Shown here: in pieces, positions 15,939 to 27,366 of the stretch
Layout of the letters: every line of letters starts with the position of its first letter
Position numbering within the stretch: position 1 is the first letter of the stretch
Assembly: GCA_025934835.1 (NCBI GenBank)
Contig: JAICWL010000032.1
Location: 1 to 34,253 of the forward strand
DNA length: 34,253 nt
Direction of reading: 5' to 3'
From: Fimbriimonadaceae bacterium
GTDB taxonomy: Bacteria > Armatimonadota > Fimbriimonadia > Fimbriimonadales > Fimbriimonadaceae
Notes under the pieces: generated by a model
What the model was told of the DNA's origin: nothing
Seen by the model: only the letters and a program-made list of their open reading frames with translations
Databases searched by the model: none
Made by a program: the position numbers and the translations under genes

Positions 15939-16460
15939 ATGCCCGATCTCCTGGCGCGAAACCTTGTCCGCGACGTTCCCGACTTCCCCAAGCCGGGAAT
16001 TTTGTTCAAAGACATCACGCCGGTGCTCGAGGAGCCGGCCGCCTTCCGGCAGGCTTGCGATTTGCTCGCAGCCGATGCTCGAGAGAAGGGCGCGGAGGTT
16101 GTCGTCGGTATCGAGAGCCGGGGATTCATCTTCGGAGTTCCGGTCTCGCTCACCCTCGATATTCCATTCGCCATGGCCCGCAAGCTCGGCAAGCTGCCTT
16201 ACGACAAGATCTCCGAGGAGTACGCCTTGGAGTACGGGACGAACACCGTCGAGATGCACGTCGACGCTATCAAGAAAGGGCAGAAAGCGTACATCGTGGA
16301 CGACCTTCTCGCTACGGGCGGCACTGCCGCCGCGGCCGCCCGTCTGGTAGAGCGGCTTGGCGGCGAGGTAGTCGGGTTCGGCTGCCTGATCGAGCTATCG
16401 TTTCTCGAGGGCCGGCAGAATCTGCTCGGTTACTCGATCACCGCCTTGATGGAATTCTGA
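15939..16460 (+). CDS. apt: Adenine phosphoribosyltransferase
   Basis: The 173-residue length is standard for Apt. VRDVPDFPKPGILFKDITPV is the family N-terminal signature; VVGIESRGFIFGVPVS is the substrate-loop region; LEYGTNTVEMHVDAI precedes the PRPP-binding motif AYIVDDLLATGGTAAAAA, with the two acidic residues in VDD. It salvages adenine with PRPP to AMP in the cytosol. It starts 16 bp after the DUF2207 stop and is followed after 2 bp by the small secreted gene, so it probably belongs to the ferredoxin-lemA transcript. Confidence 0.97.
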   Translation: MPDLLARNLVRDVPDFPKPGILFKDITPVLEEPAAFRQACDLLAADAREKGAEVVVGIESRGFIFGVPVSLTLDIPFAMARKLGKLPYDKISEEYALEYGTNTVEMHVDAIKKGQKAYIVDDLLATGGTAAAAARLVERLGGEVVGFGCLIELSFLEGRQNLLGYSITALMEF

Positions 16461-16462
16461 AT

Positions 16463-16840
16463 ATGGTTTCAACGACACTTATCGCCATCTCGCTGCTCAC
16501 GTCGGCTCATCTTCCGGGCGCCACGAAGACCACCGTGAAGGACTTGCTCCAGAACCCGAAGCTCGACAACCACGATGTCGTCGTGAGGGGCAAAATCCAC
16601 GGCCTCAGTGCCCGATCGAATCGCGAAGGCAAGCCGTACTTCCTTTTTAGCCTCGAAGACGGCAAGCAGTCGGTGCACGTGTTCGGTTACGGGAAGCTCC
16701 CGACCGAAGACACCGACAACACGATAGTAAACGTCACCGGCAAGTACGCGCGAGAGCGCAAAGTAGGTCGGAGCACCTATCACAACGAGATCGAGGTCGA
16801 CGTGCGCAACGGCCGGCCGGAGGTCTCCAAAGCCGGCTAG
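16463..16840 (+). CDS. Small secreted OB-fold-like protein
   Basis: A 125-residue protein. The ATG at 16463, 2 bp after the apt stop, gives the signal-peptide-like start MVSTTLIAISLLTSAHLPGA. The mature part reads VKDLLQNPKLDNHDVVVRGK, SREGKPYF-type strand, FSLEDGKQSVHVFGYGKLP, VNVTGKYARERKVGRSTYHN, EIEVDVRNG. The pattern of a 'motion of V-x-V-x-G-K' strand, a middle turn and a second G-x-Y strand fits the small OB-fold nucleic-acid-binding type (tRNA_anti/YgiW-like). Binding partner unknown. Its TAG shares bases with the stop codon of the convergent amidohydrolase gene (16837-16840). Confidence 0.7.
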   Translation: MVSTTLIAISLLTSAHLPGATKTTVKDLLQNPKLDNHDVVVRGKIHGLSARSNREGKPYFLFSLEDGKQSVHVFGYGKLPTEDTDNTIVNVTGKYARERKVGRSTYHNEIEVDVRNGRPEVSKAG

Positions 16841-18018
16841 CTCAGCGCCAGCTCGCACATAAGCCGGATGCCTGTCGGAATCGCGTCGTCGTTAAAGTCG
16901 AACTCCGGCGAGTGCAGCCCCGGATAGCTGGCCTGGCCACTAGGCAGCAGGCCCAGCAGGTAGAAGCATGCCGGGATCTGCCTTCCGTAAAAGCTGAAAT
17001 CTTCGCCGCCCATCGACGGCTCGGGCATTTCTTCGACGTTTTGGTCGCCGATGGCCGCTCTGGCCGTCTTCCGGAAGTGCTCCGTAGCTCCCGCGTCGTT
17101 TGAAGTCACCGGGTATCCGGTGCCGGGCCATTCGACCGTTGCCGAGCCGCCGAACGCCTTTGCGACATTGTCCGCGATTTCCTCGACGCGCCGCCGAGCC
17201 AGATTTCTCGTCTCGTCTCTCAGCGATCGCACCGTGCCTCTCAGCTCGGCGCGATCCGAAATGACGTTATGGGCTACTCCGCCGCTAAATTGGCCGACGG
17301 TCACCACGACCGAATCGAGCGGGCTGACCGAGCGCGACGCGACCGTTTGCAGCGCAGTCAGAATATGCGCGGCTACGACTATGGGGTCGATGCCGTAGTG
17401 CGGGTAAGCGGCGTGGCTGCCCTTTCCCCGAACGCCGATCTTGAACTCCTCGGCCGCGGCAAGCATCGGCCCAACGCGGGTCGAGACTTTGCCGACATTC
17501 AGCCCGGTCCATCCATGGAGTCCGAAGATCATTTCCGCAGGCGGCCCGACGACCTTCCCTTGGAGAACGCCTTCCTTGCACATTCGATCGCCACCCGCGC
17601 CACCCTCTTCGGCAGGTTGGAAGAGCAGCAGGACGTCGTTTGGCCTGTCCGGCGTCTCGGCGAGAACTTTCGCAGCGCCAAGCAAAATCGACGTGTGGCC
17701 GTCGTGCCCGCAAGCGTGCATCACGCCCGGCTTCGTGGAACAGTACGACTTCCCCGTGTTTTCGAGAATCGGAAGGGCGTCCATGTCGGTGCGGAGCGCA
17801 ATGCACCTGCCGCCCGGCCGGGTCTTGGGCAAGAACGCTACGACGCCGGTCGAAGCGACGCCGCTCGCGAATTGGATGCCGGCGGCATCGAGGCTGCATC
17901 GCACCTTCTCGGAAGTCCGATGCTCGTTGTAGCCGAGCTCCGGATGTGCGTGAAGGTCGTGACGCATGGAAACGACCTCTGGGACGACGCTTTGGATGCG
18001 ATCTTGGAGGTTTGCCAC
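16837..18018 (-). CDS. M20 family metallo-amidohydrolase (N-acyl-amino-acid / hippurate hydrolase type)
   Basis: A 393-residue protein. MRHDLHAHPELGYNEHRTSE at the N-terminus is the M20D signature. Metal and catalytic motifs: RTDMDALPI, MHACGHDGHTS, FQPAEEGGAGG, and FGLHGW, and near the C-terminus MGGEDFSFYGRQIPACFYLL. The dimerisation lid (about 180-290) contains GVRGKGSHAAYPHYGIDP. Such enzymes cleave amide bonds of N-acyl amino acids, and paralogues act on IAA conjugates or acetyl-diaminopimelate, so the substrate is unassigned. The stop overlaps that of the convergent small secreted gene. It lies 25 bp downstream of atpC and may be co-transcribed with it. Confidence 0.93.
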   Translation of the reverse strand: MANLQDRIQSVVPEVVSMRHDLHAHPELGYNEHRTSEKVRCSLDAAGIQFASGVASTGVVAFLPKTRPGGRCIALRTDMDALPILENTGKSYCSTKPGVMHACGHDGHTSILLGAAKVLAETPDRPNDVLLLFQPAEEGGAGGDRMCKEGVLQGKVVGPPAEMIFGLHGWTGLNVGKVSTRVGPMLAAAEEFKIGVRGKGSHAAYPHYGIDPIVVAAHILTALQTVASRSVSPLDSVVVTVGQFSGGVAHNVISDRAELRGTVRSLRDETRNLARRRVEEIADNVAKAFGGSATVEWPGTGYPVTSNDAGATEHFRKTARAAIGDQNVEEMPEPSMGGEDFSFYGRQIPACFYLLGLLPSGQASYPGLHSPEFDFNDDAIPTGIRLMCELALS

Positions 18019-18043
18019 CGGGGCATACTACCCGGCAGCCAGG

Positions 18044-18454
18044 CTACCGGGCCGCTCGCGCTGCCCGGATGCGGCTCATAGCCTTCTCGACCTCTTCGAC
18101 GGCGATATCTGCCGGCATCTCACTCGATTCGCCTCTCAACGCCCGGCGCGCGCTGTCCAATTCGCGCTCGGCGTGCTGGATGTCGATTTCCTGGGCCCGC
18201 TGGGCTTCGTCGGCCAACACGGTGACTTTCTGCTCGCGCACGTCGATGAATCCGCCGCCCAGGTACACGTAATGCCGATTGTTCGAGACGTCGGCGTATT
18301 CCAAAAGGCCAGGCTTGAGCGCCGCGATGAACGGCGGATGCCCGACCAGTACTCCGAAATACCCTTCCGAGCCGGGTGCGATCAGCGAGACGACCGGCTC
18401 CTCGACGACTGAGCGATCGGGAGCGACGACCGATAGGTGGAACTCTCTGGCCAT
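18044..18454 (-). CDS. atpC: F1Fo ATP synthase epsilon subunit
   Basis: The 136-residue length is normal. The N-terminal beta sandwich has FHLSVVAPDRSVVEEPVVSL, APGSEGYFGVLVGHPPFIAA, and LKPGLLEY; HYVYLGGGFIDVREQKVTVL and ADEAQRAQEIDIQHAERELD continue it. The C-terminal helical hairpin (about 90-136) is Arg/Ala/Glu rich. It couples rotation of the central stalk and can inhibit ATP hydrolysis. It starts 3 bp after the atpD stop. Confidence 0.96.
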   Translation of the reverse strand: MAREFHLSVVAPDRSVVEEPVVSLIAPGSEGYFGVLVGHPPFIAALKPGLLEYADVSNNRHYVYLGGGFIDVREQKVTVLADEAQRAQEIDIQHAERELDSARRALRGESSEMPADIAVEEVEKAMSRIRAARAAR

Positions 18455-18457
18455 AGG

Positions 18458-21483
<3,026 letters not shown>

Positions 21484-21651
21484 TGAACCTCCTGATGGCA
21501 TCCTGCCAACGAGCGCTTCCTGCGTCAGCTTAGGATATGACCAGAACGGGTTCGGAACGCAGCCCAAGTGGATGTTTGGGTCTACTGGCCCATTTACCAG
21601 GTCGCGGATTCTGCGCTGAACCGAGGCTGCCGTCCCGGCGAATGGTCCACA

Positions 21652-22197
21652 ATGCTAGGCACCAATCAGATGGCCCTGGCTTTTAAGCTTGGAACACACC
21701 GGGCGGGCGTCGGCATCGTCGAATACCGCTATCCGGACGTGTGGGAGCTAAACGGCGAAAAGATCGTTGCGGCGCCGTCCTCCCAGCACGTCGCGATGCT
21801 CGAACGGCTCAGCACGGCGCTGCCCGATCCTGTTACCATCCGCTACCGGCTGTTGGAGCCTGCGGAAGGGTACGCCGAAGGCGACTACGTCCTCGAGGTG
21901 AGCCTCAGCCGGAGCGAGCTTGTAGATCTGCTGCGAGAGTTCCGAGGCCTGTTCGAACAGGACGCCCGCCACTGCCTCATATTGGAATCGTCCAGCGGAG
22001 CGCGGCTCCAGTACGACGAGCACAACGTCGTCATCTGCGAAGGACCGTTGGATGCGTACCGGCAAATTCTGGCAGAAGCCGGGCTGCGCGAGGGGTCGGT
22101 CGTCATGCCGTTTCCGCACAGCCATCACGTTCACCCCGAGCTCGATTCGGAGCTTGGTCGGCTGCTCACCACGGGCCGCTGGCATCGGGATCCCTAA
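21652..22197 (+). CDS. Hypothetical cytosolic protein
   Basis: A 181-residue protein, soluble, with no signal peptide or TM helix. Its frame opens at a GTG at 21568 overlapping the divergent gene's upstream region; ATGs at 21652 and 21670 are alternatives, and none has a good ribosome site. Visible features: an N-terminal strand-rich segment (LGTHRAGVGIVEYRYPDVWE), LLEPAEGYAEGDYVLEVSL, an acidic SRSELVDLLREFRGLFEQD helix, HCLILESSSGARLQYDEHN, and a His-rich MPFPHSHHVHPELDSE near the end that could bind metal. No family recognised. The strong codon pattern and the operon-like spacing to the next promoter support a real gene. Confidence 0.6.
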   Translation: MLGTNQMALAFKLGTHRAGVGIVEYRYPDVWELNGEKIVAAPSSQHVAMLERLSTALPDPVTIRYRLLEPAEGYAEGDYVLEVSLSRSELVDLLREFRGLFEQDARHCLILESSSGARLQYDEHNVVICEGPLDAYRQILAEAGLREGSVVMPFPHSHHVHPELDSELGRLLTTGRWHRDP

Positions 22198-22222
22198 GAC
22201 CCCGGTAAAGCGATAAAACGAG

Positions 22223-22251
22223 TTGCATCCGCCCTCTGCGCACGATACAAT
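22223..22251 (+). promoter_or_regulatory. Sigma-70-type promoter of the caspase-like lipoprotein gene
   Basis: TTGCAT (22223-22228), 17-bp spacer, TACAAT (22246-22251). The -10 matches five of six and the -35 four of six. The predicted start near 22258 gives a leader of about 35 nt to the TTG start. Confidence 0.7.
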
Positions 22252-22292
22252 CTGTAGTCGTTTCACGATGTGACCGGGAATCGGGAGAAAGT

Positions 22293-24329
22293 TTGAGAGC
22301 ACTATATATTGCTTTCGTCATTAGCGCGCTTGCGCTCATAGGATGTGGAGGAAAGAGGATACCGTTCGGCCCTCCGGGTAGCGGAGGGAGCGGAGGCTCG
22401 ACAGGTGGCCAACCGGTCCCGTCGAGCGTTCTGATGGCGTCCATCCGGTCGGTAGAGACCAAATTCAACACGCTGCTCGCTACAGAGGCCAATCGCGACA
22501 AGCGCATGGACGCTATGGTGGCGTACATCAAGACTCTTCCTGCATTTGCGGATGCCGGCCGCACGCCCGGCGGCACGGTGTGGGGCACGTTGAAAGACAA
22601 CACGCGCTACGTGCTGGACGACACCATGATGGACCCGCCTTCCAGGTCGGCGCACAAGTTGCCGGCCGCGATCGCGAAACAGCGCTTCGAGCCTCCCGCG
22701 CGCGACGCTGCCGACTGGGTGATGGCGGATGACCCGAAGGCCACCTTGATGTACGGTATGGACTTCTCGCCATGGGGAAGTTTTCTGGCCGACCAGAAAT
22801 CGAGGCTGGAAAAGCGGAACTACGCTGTGAGCATCAAAGAAGCCAGCTTGGAGAACTATGCGTCCGTGAGCGGCGACGCTTACTTCTATCTGGCAACCCA
22901 TGGCGGCTACGACTTCGACCCGGTCACCAAGACATACACCTGGGGGCTATGGTCCACGACACCGGTGACCGAACAGAACGAAGCCGTTTATGGAGCCGAG
23001 CGCAAGTCTGGCGCACTCACGATTTGGACGGCTGCGGCAAGCTGGCCGAACAACCAGCCGAAGATCGAAACGCACTATGCGATCACGAGCAAATGGTGCC
23101 AGGAACACAATTGGAAGTTCCAAACGCACGCGCTCGTCTTCATCAGCGCATGCTTCAGCGACGTCGACGGCTCTACTTCCGATATCGGCCTGATGTCGGG
23201 CGGCAGCCTCGGCATTCTCGGCTGGAGCAATCCCGCGAGTATCGGCAAGATGCTGCAGGACGCAAAGGATCTCGTGGCCGGGCTGACCGGAGTGACTCAT
23301 GACGCGTTCCCCGGCCCGCCGGAACGGCCCTTCCCCGTAGTCGCCGTCATGGGTACCTTGCATGGCTTGGGCGAGGACGACGCGACGGCCGACCCGGCAG
23401 AGCCCTGCAAGCTCAATTTGCGAGGAGAAAACCCCCTGCTCGCCCCTAGCGTCGGCCACATGGATGCGCACGAGCGCTTGACCGAGGATCCCCTCAGCGG
23501 CCTCACGCGGCTGTACCTTCACGGTTACTTCGGCGACAAGCCGGGAACCGTGAAGATCGGTGGAACCGAGGTTCCGCTCATCGAGTGGAAGCGCGACAAA
23601 GTGACCGTGGAGCCGGCGATGCTCCCCGGACCCGGCTTCGCCGGAGCCATCAGCATCGTGGAGACCAACCATTTCTCCAACCAGGTCGAGCTAACCCAGT
23701 GGAACGGCTCGCTCAAGTACGAGATCAACGCCGCACCGCCGGAGAATATCGTGCTGCACTTCCCCGTCGATGCCGTGTTCCGCGGAGACATCCATCCCGT
23801 AGTTCCGTTCCCGGACGCCGTCGACCGGGAGATCCCCGACAGCGTTCATTTCCGCGCAGCGCAGGGAAGCAAGAGCCATTGGTCGTACACAGGCTCCGCT
23901 CCGGGCGAAGACTGGGTGAGAACCGAGGGAGATGCGCCTTTCGGACTTAACGGTACGGTCAATCTGCCTTGGGGACAGGGCTATATATTTCAGGGGATCC
24001 TGAATGCCAAGGCCAAGGCGACATCCTTCGCCTTCAATTACCTGGACGGCGTGCTCGACTACCGTGTGCAAGGAAATCCGGACCTGTTGCATCATGCAGG
24101 ACTCCACGACCCGGGGCTCATCGGGAACCCGAATGGATCGAGAGATCCGGACGGCGCTCTGATCTATGACACGAGTCTGCTACCCGGCACATTCGGGAGC
24201 GACTGGTCGGTGCCTGGGAGATCGATTCATGGCACCCTGCCGGCGACGTTCGGGAGCGTCATGACGTGGACGACGTTCACGCCGACGTTTGCGCCCAAGC
24301 CCGATGAGGGTGACGACCTTTCCCAGTAG
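22293..24329 (+). CDS. Large lipoprotein with caspase-like (clan CD) His/Cys motifs
   Basis: A 678-residue protein with a TTG start at 22293, preceded by GGGAGAAAG at good spacing; no ATG fits. Residues 1-18 are a lipoprotein signal with lipobox Leu15-Ile16-Gly17-Cys18, followed by a Gly/Ser/Pro linker (about 20-45). Residues about 190-330 show the clan CD layout seen in caspases, gingipains and CHAT proteins: a hydrophobic strand ending in His (DAYFYLATHGGYDFD, His203), then after about 80 residues a second strand ending in Cys (HALVFISACFSDVDG, Cys287). Whether it is a protease is inferred from these two motifs alone. Residues about 400-680 are beta-rich with no family I recognise (LYLHGYFGDKPGTVKIGG, an IPT-like strand pattern). 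It probably sits in the outer membrane or faces the periplasm. It has its own promoter and is followed by pspA on the same strand. Confidence 0.75.
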   Translation: MRALYIAFVISALALIGCGGKRIPFGPPGSGGSGGSTGGQPVPSSVLMASIRSVETKFNTLLATEANRDKRMDAMVAYIKTLPAFADAGRTPGGTVWGTLKDNTRYVLDDTMMDPPSRSAHKLPAAIAKQRFEPPARDAADWVMADDPKATLMYGMDFSPWGSFLADQKSRLEKRNYAVSIKEASLENYASVSGDAYFYLATHGGYDFDPVTKTYTWGLWSTTPVTEQNEAVYGAERKSGALTIWTAAASWPNNQPKIETHYAITSKWCQEHNWKFQTHALVFISACFSDVDGSTSDIGLMSGGSLGILGWSNPASIGKMLQDAKDLVAGLTGVTHDAFPGPPERPFPVVAVMGTLHGLGEDDATADPAEPCKLNLRGENPLLAPSVGHMDAHERLTEDPLSGLTRLYLHGYFGDKPGTVKIGGTEVPLIEWKRDKVTVEPAMLPGPGFAGAISIVETNHFSNQVELTQWNGSLKYEINAAPPENIVLHFPVDAVFRGDIHPVVPFPDAVDREIPDSVHFRAAQGSKSHWSYTGSAPGEDWVRTEGDAPFGLNGTVNLPWGQGYIFQGILNAKAKATSFAFNYLDGVLDYRVQGNPDLLHHAGLHDPGLIGNPNGSRDPDGALIYDTSLLPGTFGSDWSVPGRSIHGTLPATFGSVMTWTTFTPTFAPKPDEGDDLSQ

Positions 24330-24424
24330 GCCGAATGAAACGGATCGGGTGCACGAATCGTTTAGCGGTTCGTGTGCCGAGACGCGGCACATGGCGTCGC
24401 TCTCGCAGCCGAGAAGGCGACGTG

Positions 24425-24430
24425 TATAAT
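24425..24430 (+). promoter_or_regulatory. Candidate -10 element of pspA
   Basis: A perfect TATAAT 36 bp before the ATG of the PspA gene. No good -35 hexamer lies 16-18 bp upstream (CTCGCA at the expected place), so it may depend on an activator or on another sigma factor's -35. Confidence 0.45.
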
Positions 24431-24466
24431 TGTGTCAACCTGTCGGGGTTATTCACTGGAGCATAG

Positions 24467-25291
24467 ATGAAGCGTTTTTTCAACTGGCTTAAGGGCCTTT
24501 TCAACCGCACGATGGATCGGATCGAGGATCCGGACATCATGCTGGACCAAGCCCGACGAGACATGCAGGCCGCACTGGTGGCGAACCGCGAGAAGGCCGT
24601 ACAGGCGATCACACAGAAGAATCGGCTCCAGTCGATGCTCGACGATGAGACTCGCAAGTCGCAGGCGCTGGAGCAAAAGGCTTCCATGGCTCTGAAGCAG
24701 AACGACCGCGAGCTGGCCGTTCAGTTCATGCGGGAGAAGATGAATGTGGACGCCACGATAGGCACCCTTCAGCAGTCCTACGAACAGGCGGTTACGACCG
24801 TCGAGCAGGTCAAGGCCGCGGTTAAGCGGCAGGATGAAGAGGTCCGCAAGAAGACGGCCGAGGCGCTTATGCTCAAGGCCCGGTGGAAGCAGGCGCAGAT
24901 TCAGAACTCGATCGCCAAGGCGCTCGACGGCCTGACGTTCGAGAATCAATTCGAGGGCTTCGGCGCAGCCGAAGAGAGAATCCGCCAAGCTCAGAGCGAA
25001 GCATCCGCCCGCCAGGAGATGATGGGGACATCGCTCCAGGGCAAGATGATGACCATGGAGGACAAAGCCCGGGACTTCGAGGCCGAGGCCGAACTGTCCA
25101 AATTGGAAGAGCGGCTAGGAATGCGCGCGCCGGAGGCTCCGCAGGAGCAGACTCAGACCGTATCGGTTGGCGGGCCCGCAGCGCCCCAGCCCGAGGGCGC
25201 GCCGGAATCGACGGCAGTGGCATCCGAGGCGGAGAAGCAGCTCGAAGAGCTTGAAAAGCGGCTACAGGGCGGCAACAGCCAGACGACTTAG
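24467..25291 (+). CDS. pspA: PspA/IM30 (Vipp1) family ESCRT-III-like membrane-stress protein
   Basis: A 274-residue protein. Residues 1-25 are an amphipathic membrane-binding helix (MKRFFNWLKGLFNRTMDRIE), then DPDIMLDQARRDMQAAL, which is typical of the family. Residues about 30-215 form long coiled-coil helices (QKNRLQSMLDDETRKSQALE, REKMNVDATIGTLQQSYEQA, AKALDGLTFENQFEGFGAAE). The C-terminal tail (about 220-274) is low-complexity and Pro/Glu/Gln rich, ending in a short helix. Such proteins polymerise on and protect the cytoplasmic membrane under stress. No pspF, pspB or pspC gene is adjacent. The TAG shares bases with the stop of the convergent lipoprotein gene. Confidence 0.93.
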   Translation: MKRFFNWLKGLFNRTMDRIEDPDIMLDQARRDMQAALVANREKAVQAITQKNRLQSMLDDETRKSQALEQKASMALKQNDRELAVQFMREKMNVDATIGTLQQSYEQAVTTVEQVKAAVKRQDEEVRKKTAEALMLKARWKQAQIQNSIAKALDGLTFENQFEGFGAAEERIRQAQSEASARQEMMGTSLQGKMMTMEDKARDFEAEAELSKLEERLGMRAPEAPQEQTQTVSVGGPAAPQPEGAPESTAVASEAEKQLEELEKRLQGGNSQTT

Positions 25292-25557
25292 CCTTCAGCC
25301 GGCTTGGCCGTCGGCGGGAAAGCCGTACCCGCCTGCTGTACTGGGTTATCGGAGACCTTTTGATCCAGCGGGTCGAGTTCGCCTCGGGCTCCGCCCTGAA
25401 GCTCGCTCGGATTCCACAGCGTGTCGGCCGTATCGACGGGCTTGTTGTCGGGGATCTGCCGGAGCTCGGCCCGACCCGACCTTGCCGTCCGCTCGTTCAA
25501 GCATCCGCCCATCGAGGCGGCGGCGAGCAGTGCGACGAGCAAGACGGCGAACTTCAT
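25288..25557 (-). CDS. Small lipoprotein downstream of rplE
   Basis: An 89-residue protein. The ATG at 25557 gives MKFAVLLVALLAAASMGGCLN, a lipoprotein signal with the cleavage Cys after MGG; the frame opens with a TTG 24 bp upstream, which is a poorer start. The mature part is hydrophilic and Pro/Asp/Asn rich (RQIPDNKPVDTADTLWNPSE) with no recognised domain. It starts 26 bp after the rplE stop on the same strand, so it may be transcribed with the ribosomal operon. Its stop overlaps that of pspA. Confidence 0.6.
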   Translation of the reverse strand: MKFAVLLVALLAAASMGGCLNERTARSGRAELRQIPDNKPVDTADTLWNPSELQGGARGELDPLDQKVSDNPVQQAGTAFPPTAKPAEG

Positions 25558-25583
25558 GACTATGGGTTTTACCCCGCCCAAGA

Positions 25584-26180
25584 CTACTTGTCCCTAAGCG
25601 GCAGCCCCATCTCCTTCAGGAAATAGCGGGCTTCTTCGTCGGTCTTGGCGGTAGTACAGATGATGATGTCCATTCCGCGAATCCTGTCGAATGAATCGTA
25701 GGGGATCTCCGGGAAAACTAGCTGCTCCTTCAGGCCCAGCGCGTAGTTGCCGCGTCCGTCGAAGCTCTTGGGCGACAGGCCCTGGAAGTCGCGAATTCTC
25801 GGGAGCACCACTGTGGCGAGGCGATCGAAGAAATGGTACATGCGGTTGCCGCGGAGCGTGACTTTGCAGCCGATCTTCATACCCTCTCGGATTTTGAAGT
25901 TCGACACGGCCTTTTTGGCCACGGTCACGATCGGCTTCTGGCCCGTGATCAACGTCATGTCGCGCACGGAGTTTTCGAGGTTCTTCGGGTCTTTGTCGCC
26001 CGCCCCGGTACCCATGTTGATCACGATCTTGTCCAGCCTCGGCACCTGCATAGGGGAGCTGTACTTGAACGCCTCGCTCATTTTGGGCACGATCGTGTCG
26101 CGCTGTCGCTGCAGGAGCCTGGCGGGCGGAAGGGTCGCCTGGGCGCCCTCGGCTGGATTGTTCTTATCTTTCTTTGCCAT
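25584..26180 (-). CDS. rplE: 50S ribosomal protein L5
   Basis: A 198-residue protein, about 15-20 residues longer than most L5 because of an N-terminal extension ([20 protein letters not shown]). Family motifs: [80 protein letters not shown], and the C-terminal [20 protein letters not shown]. It binds 5S rRNA in the central protuberance. It is the last gene of the ribosomal run here; rpsN, rpsH and rplF, which usually follow, are not next to it. Confidence 0.97.
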   Translation of the reverse strand: MAKKDKNNPAEGAQATLPPARLLQRQRDTIVPKMSEAFKYSSPMQVPRLDKIVINMGTGAGDKDPKNLENSVRDMTLITGQKPIVTVAKKAVSNFKIREGMKIGCKVTLRGNRMYHFFDRLATVVLPRIRDFQGLSPKSFDGRGNYALGLKEQLVFPEIPYDSFDRIRGMDIIICTTAKTDEEARYFLKEMGLPLRDK

Positions 26181-26231
26181 TTGATTATCCGTGCCTGATT
26201 GCTGACCAGGCGCTAAATCGCTTTCGATTCG

Positions 26232-26642
26232 CTAGCCAATTTCGGGCAGCGGGTTCACTGGGATCTCCGTGCCGGTTTTTTTCGACACGCGGATCACCTT
26301 GCCGTCTTCCCTCTTTCTCCCCACTCGGGTTGGCTCGTTTGTCGTGGGGTCGAGCACCATGACGTTGCTGACGTGAATCGGCACGGGAATGCGGAGCCGG
26401 ACAGATCGCTCGCCCTGGCGCTTCGCCTTGCGGTGCTTCACCGCAGCATTCAGCGGGAGCGGCTGGTTGGGGTTCTCCTCGTTCTCTTTGAGGACCAACA
26501 CCTTCTGCTCCTTCGGCGCCACGGCAGCGACGAATCCGATCTCACCCCGGTCCTTGCCGGAAATGATCATAACTTTGTCGCCACGACGGACTTTCAGCTT
26601 GGGTGGGTGCTTGAGACTCTTGACTTCAGCTTTGGTAGGCAT
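26232..26642 (-). CDS. rplX: 50S ribosomal protein L24
   Basis: A 136-residue protein with the N-terminal KOW motif (VRRGDKVMIISGKDRGEIGF) and the C-terminal HVSNVMVLDPTTNEPTRVGR and DGKVIRVSKKTGTEIP. It is longer than usual (about 105) because of an insert and extension around residues 40-80 (KENEENPNQPLPLNAAVKHR). An assembly initiator binding the 5' end of 23S rRNA. It starts immediately next to the rplN stop (no gap), and a 51-bp spacer separates it from rplE. Confidence 0.96.
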   Translation of the reverse strand: MPTKAEVKSLKHPPKLKVRRGDKVMIISGKDRGEIGFVAAVAPKEQKVLVLKENEENPNQPLPLNAAVKHRKAKRQGERSVRLRIPVPIHVSNVMVLDPTTNEPTRVGRKREDGKVIRVSKKTGTEIPVNPLPEIG

Positions 26643-27014
26643 TTAGAGGACCTCCGGCGCGAGCGATACGATCTTCATGAAGTTCCGGTCTCGAAGCTCG
26701 CGAGCGACCGGTCCAAAAATGCGAGTGCCGCGGGGCTCGAGGTTCTGGGGGTTGATGACCACGCAGGCGTTGTCGTCGAACTTCAGCGTTGAGCCGTCCT
26801 GCCGCCGCACCGATTTCTTCGTGCGGACGACAACGGCCTTGATTACGTCGCCCTTCTTTACAGGCATGTTCGGAGTCGCTATTTTGACGCTGGCAACGAT
26901 GACATCGCCAATGCCTCCGTATTTGGGCTGCGACCCTTTCAACACGCGGATGCACATCACCTCGCGCGCACCGCTGTTGTCTGCCACTTTGAGTCTGGAA
27001 AATTGCTGAATCAT
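26643..27014 (-). CDS. rplN: 50S ribosomal protein L14
   Basis: A 123-residue protein matching the family length: [80 protein letters not shown], and [20 protein letters not shown]. It binds 23S rRNA at the subunit interface. A 79-bp ACTCG-rich spacer separates it from rpsQ; it abuts rplX. Confidence 0.98.
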   Translation of the reverse strand: MIQQFSRLKVADNSGAREVMCIRVLKGSQPKYGGIGDVIVASVKIATPNMPVKKGDVIKAVVVRTKKSVRRQDGSTLKFDDNACVVINPQNLEPRGTRIFGPVARELRDRNFMKIVSLAPEVL

Positions 27015-27093
27015 TGGATTGAGTTTCGAGATTCGAATGTTACGTGTCGAGTTTCAAGTCTTGAGACCAGCCACTCGATACTGGACACTCGCC
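27015..27093 (-). repeat. ACTCG-rich spacer between rpsQ and rplN
   Basis: 79 bp with short degenerate repeats (plus strand gagtttcgagattcgaa, tgtcgagtttcaag, actcgatactggacactcg). Related in word content to the spacers at 29458-29584 and 29873-29972. No coding or terminator signal is seen. Confidence 0.5.
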
Positions 27094-27366
27094 CTACTTC
27101 ACCTTTTCGATAATCTGGGTGACCCGCCAGCGTTTGTCCTTGCTCAGCGGGCGCGTCTCCTGGATCTCCACGCGGTCCCCTTCGTCACATCCGATGAGGT
27201 CGTGCGCCTTGAATTTTCTCGTCCGCAAAACGACCTTGCCATAGAGAGGGTGCGCCACGCGGCGCTCGATCTTGACGACGACGGTCTTCTGCATCTTGTT
27301 GGAAACGACGATCCCCTCACGCACCTTCCGCGCGCTGCGGTTCGCCGCCGGAGCCTGCTCAGCCAT
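27094..27366 (-). CDS. rpsQ: 30S ribosomal protein S17
   Basis: A 90-residue protein. The ATG at 27366 (MAEQAP) follows AGGTGA by six bases; an earlier ATG at 27375 has weaker context. Core motifs: [58 protein letters not shown]. It binds the 5' domain of 16S rRNA. Overlaps the 3' end of rpmC by eight bases, so the two are translationally coupled. Confidence 0.97.
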   Translation of the reverse strand: MAEQAPAANRSARKVREGIVVSNKMQKTVVVKIERRVAHPLYGKVVLRTRKFKAHDLIGCDEGDRVEIQETRPLSKDKRWRVTQIIEKVK

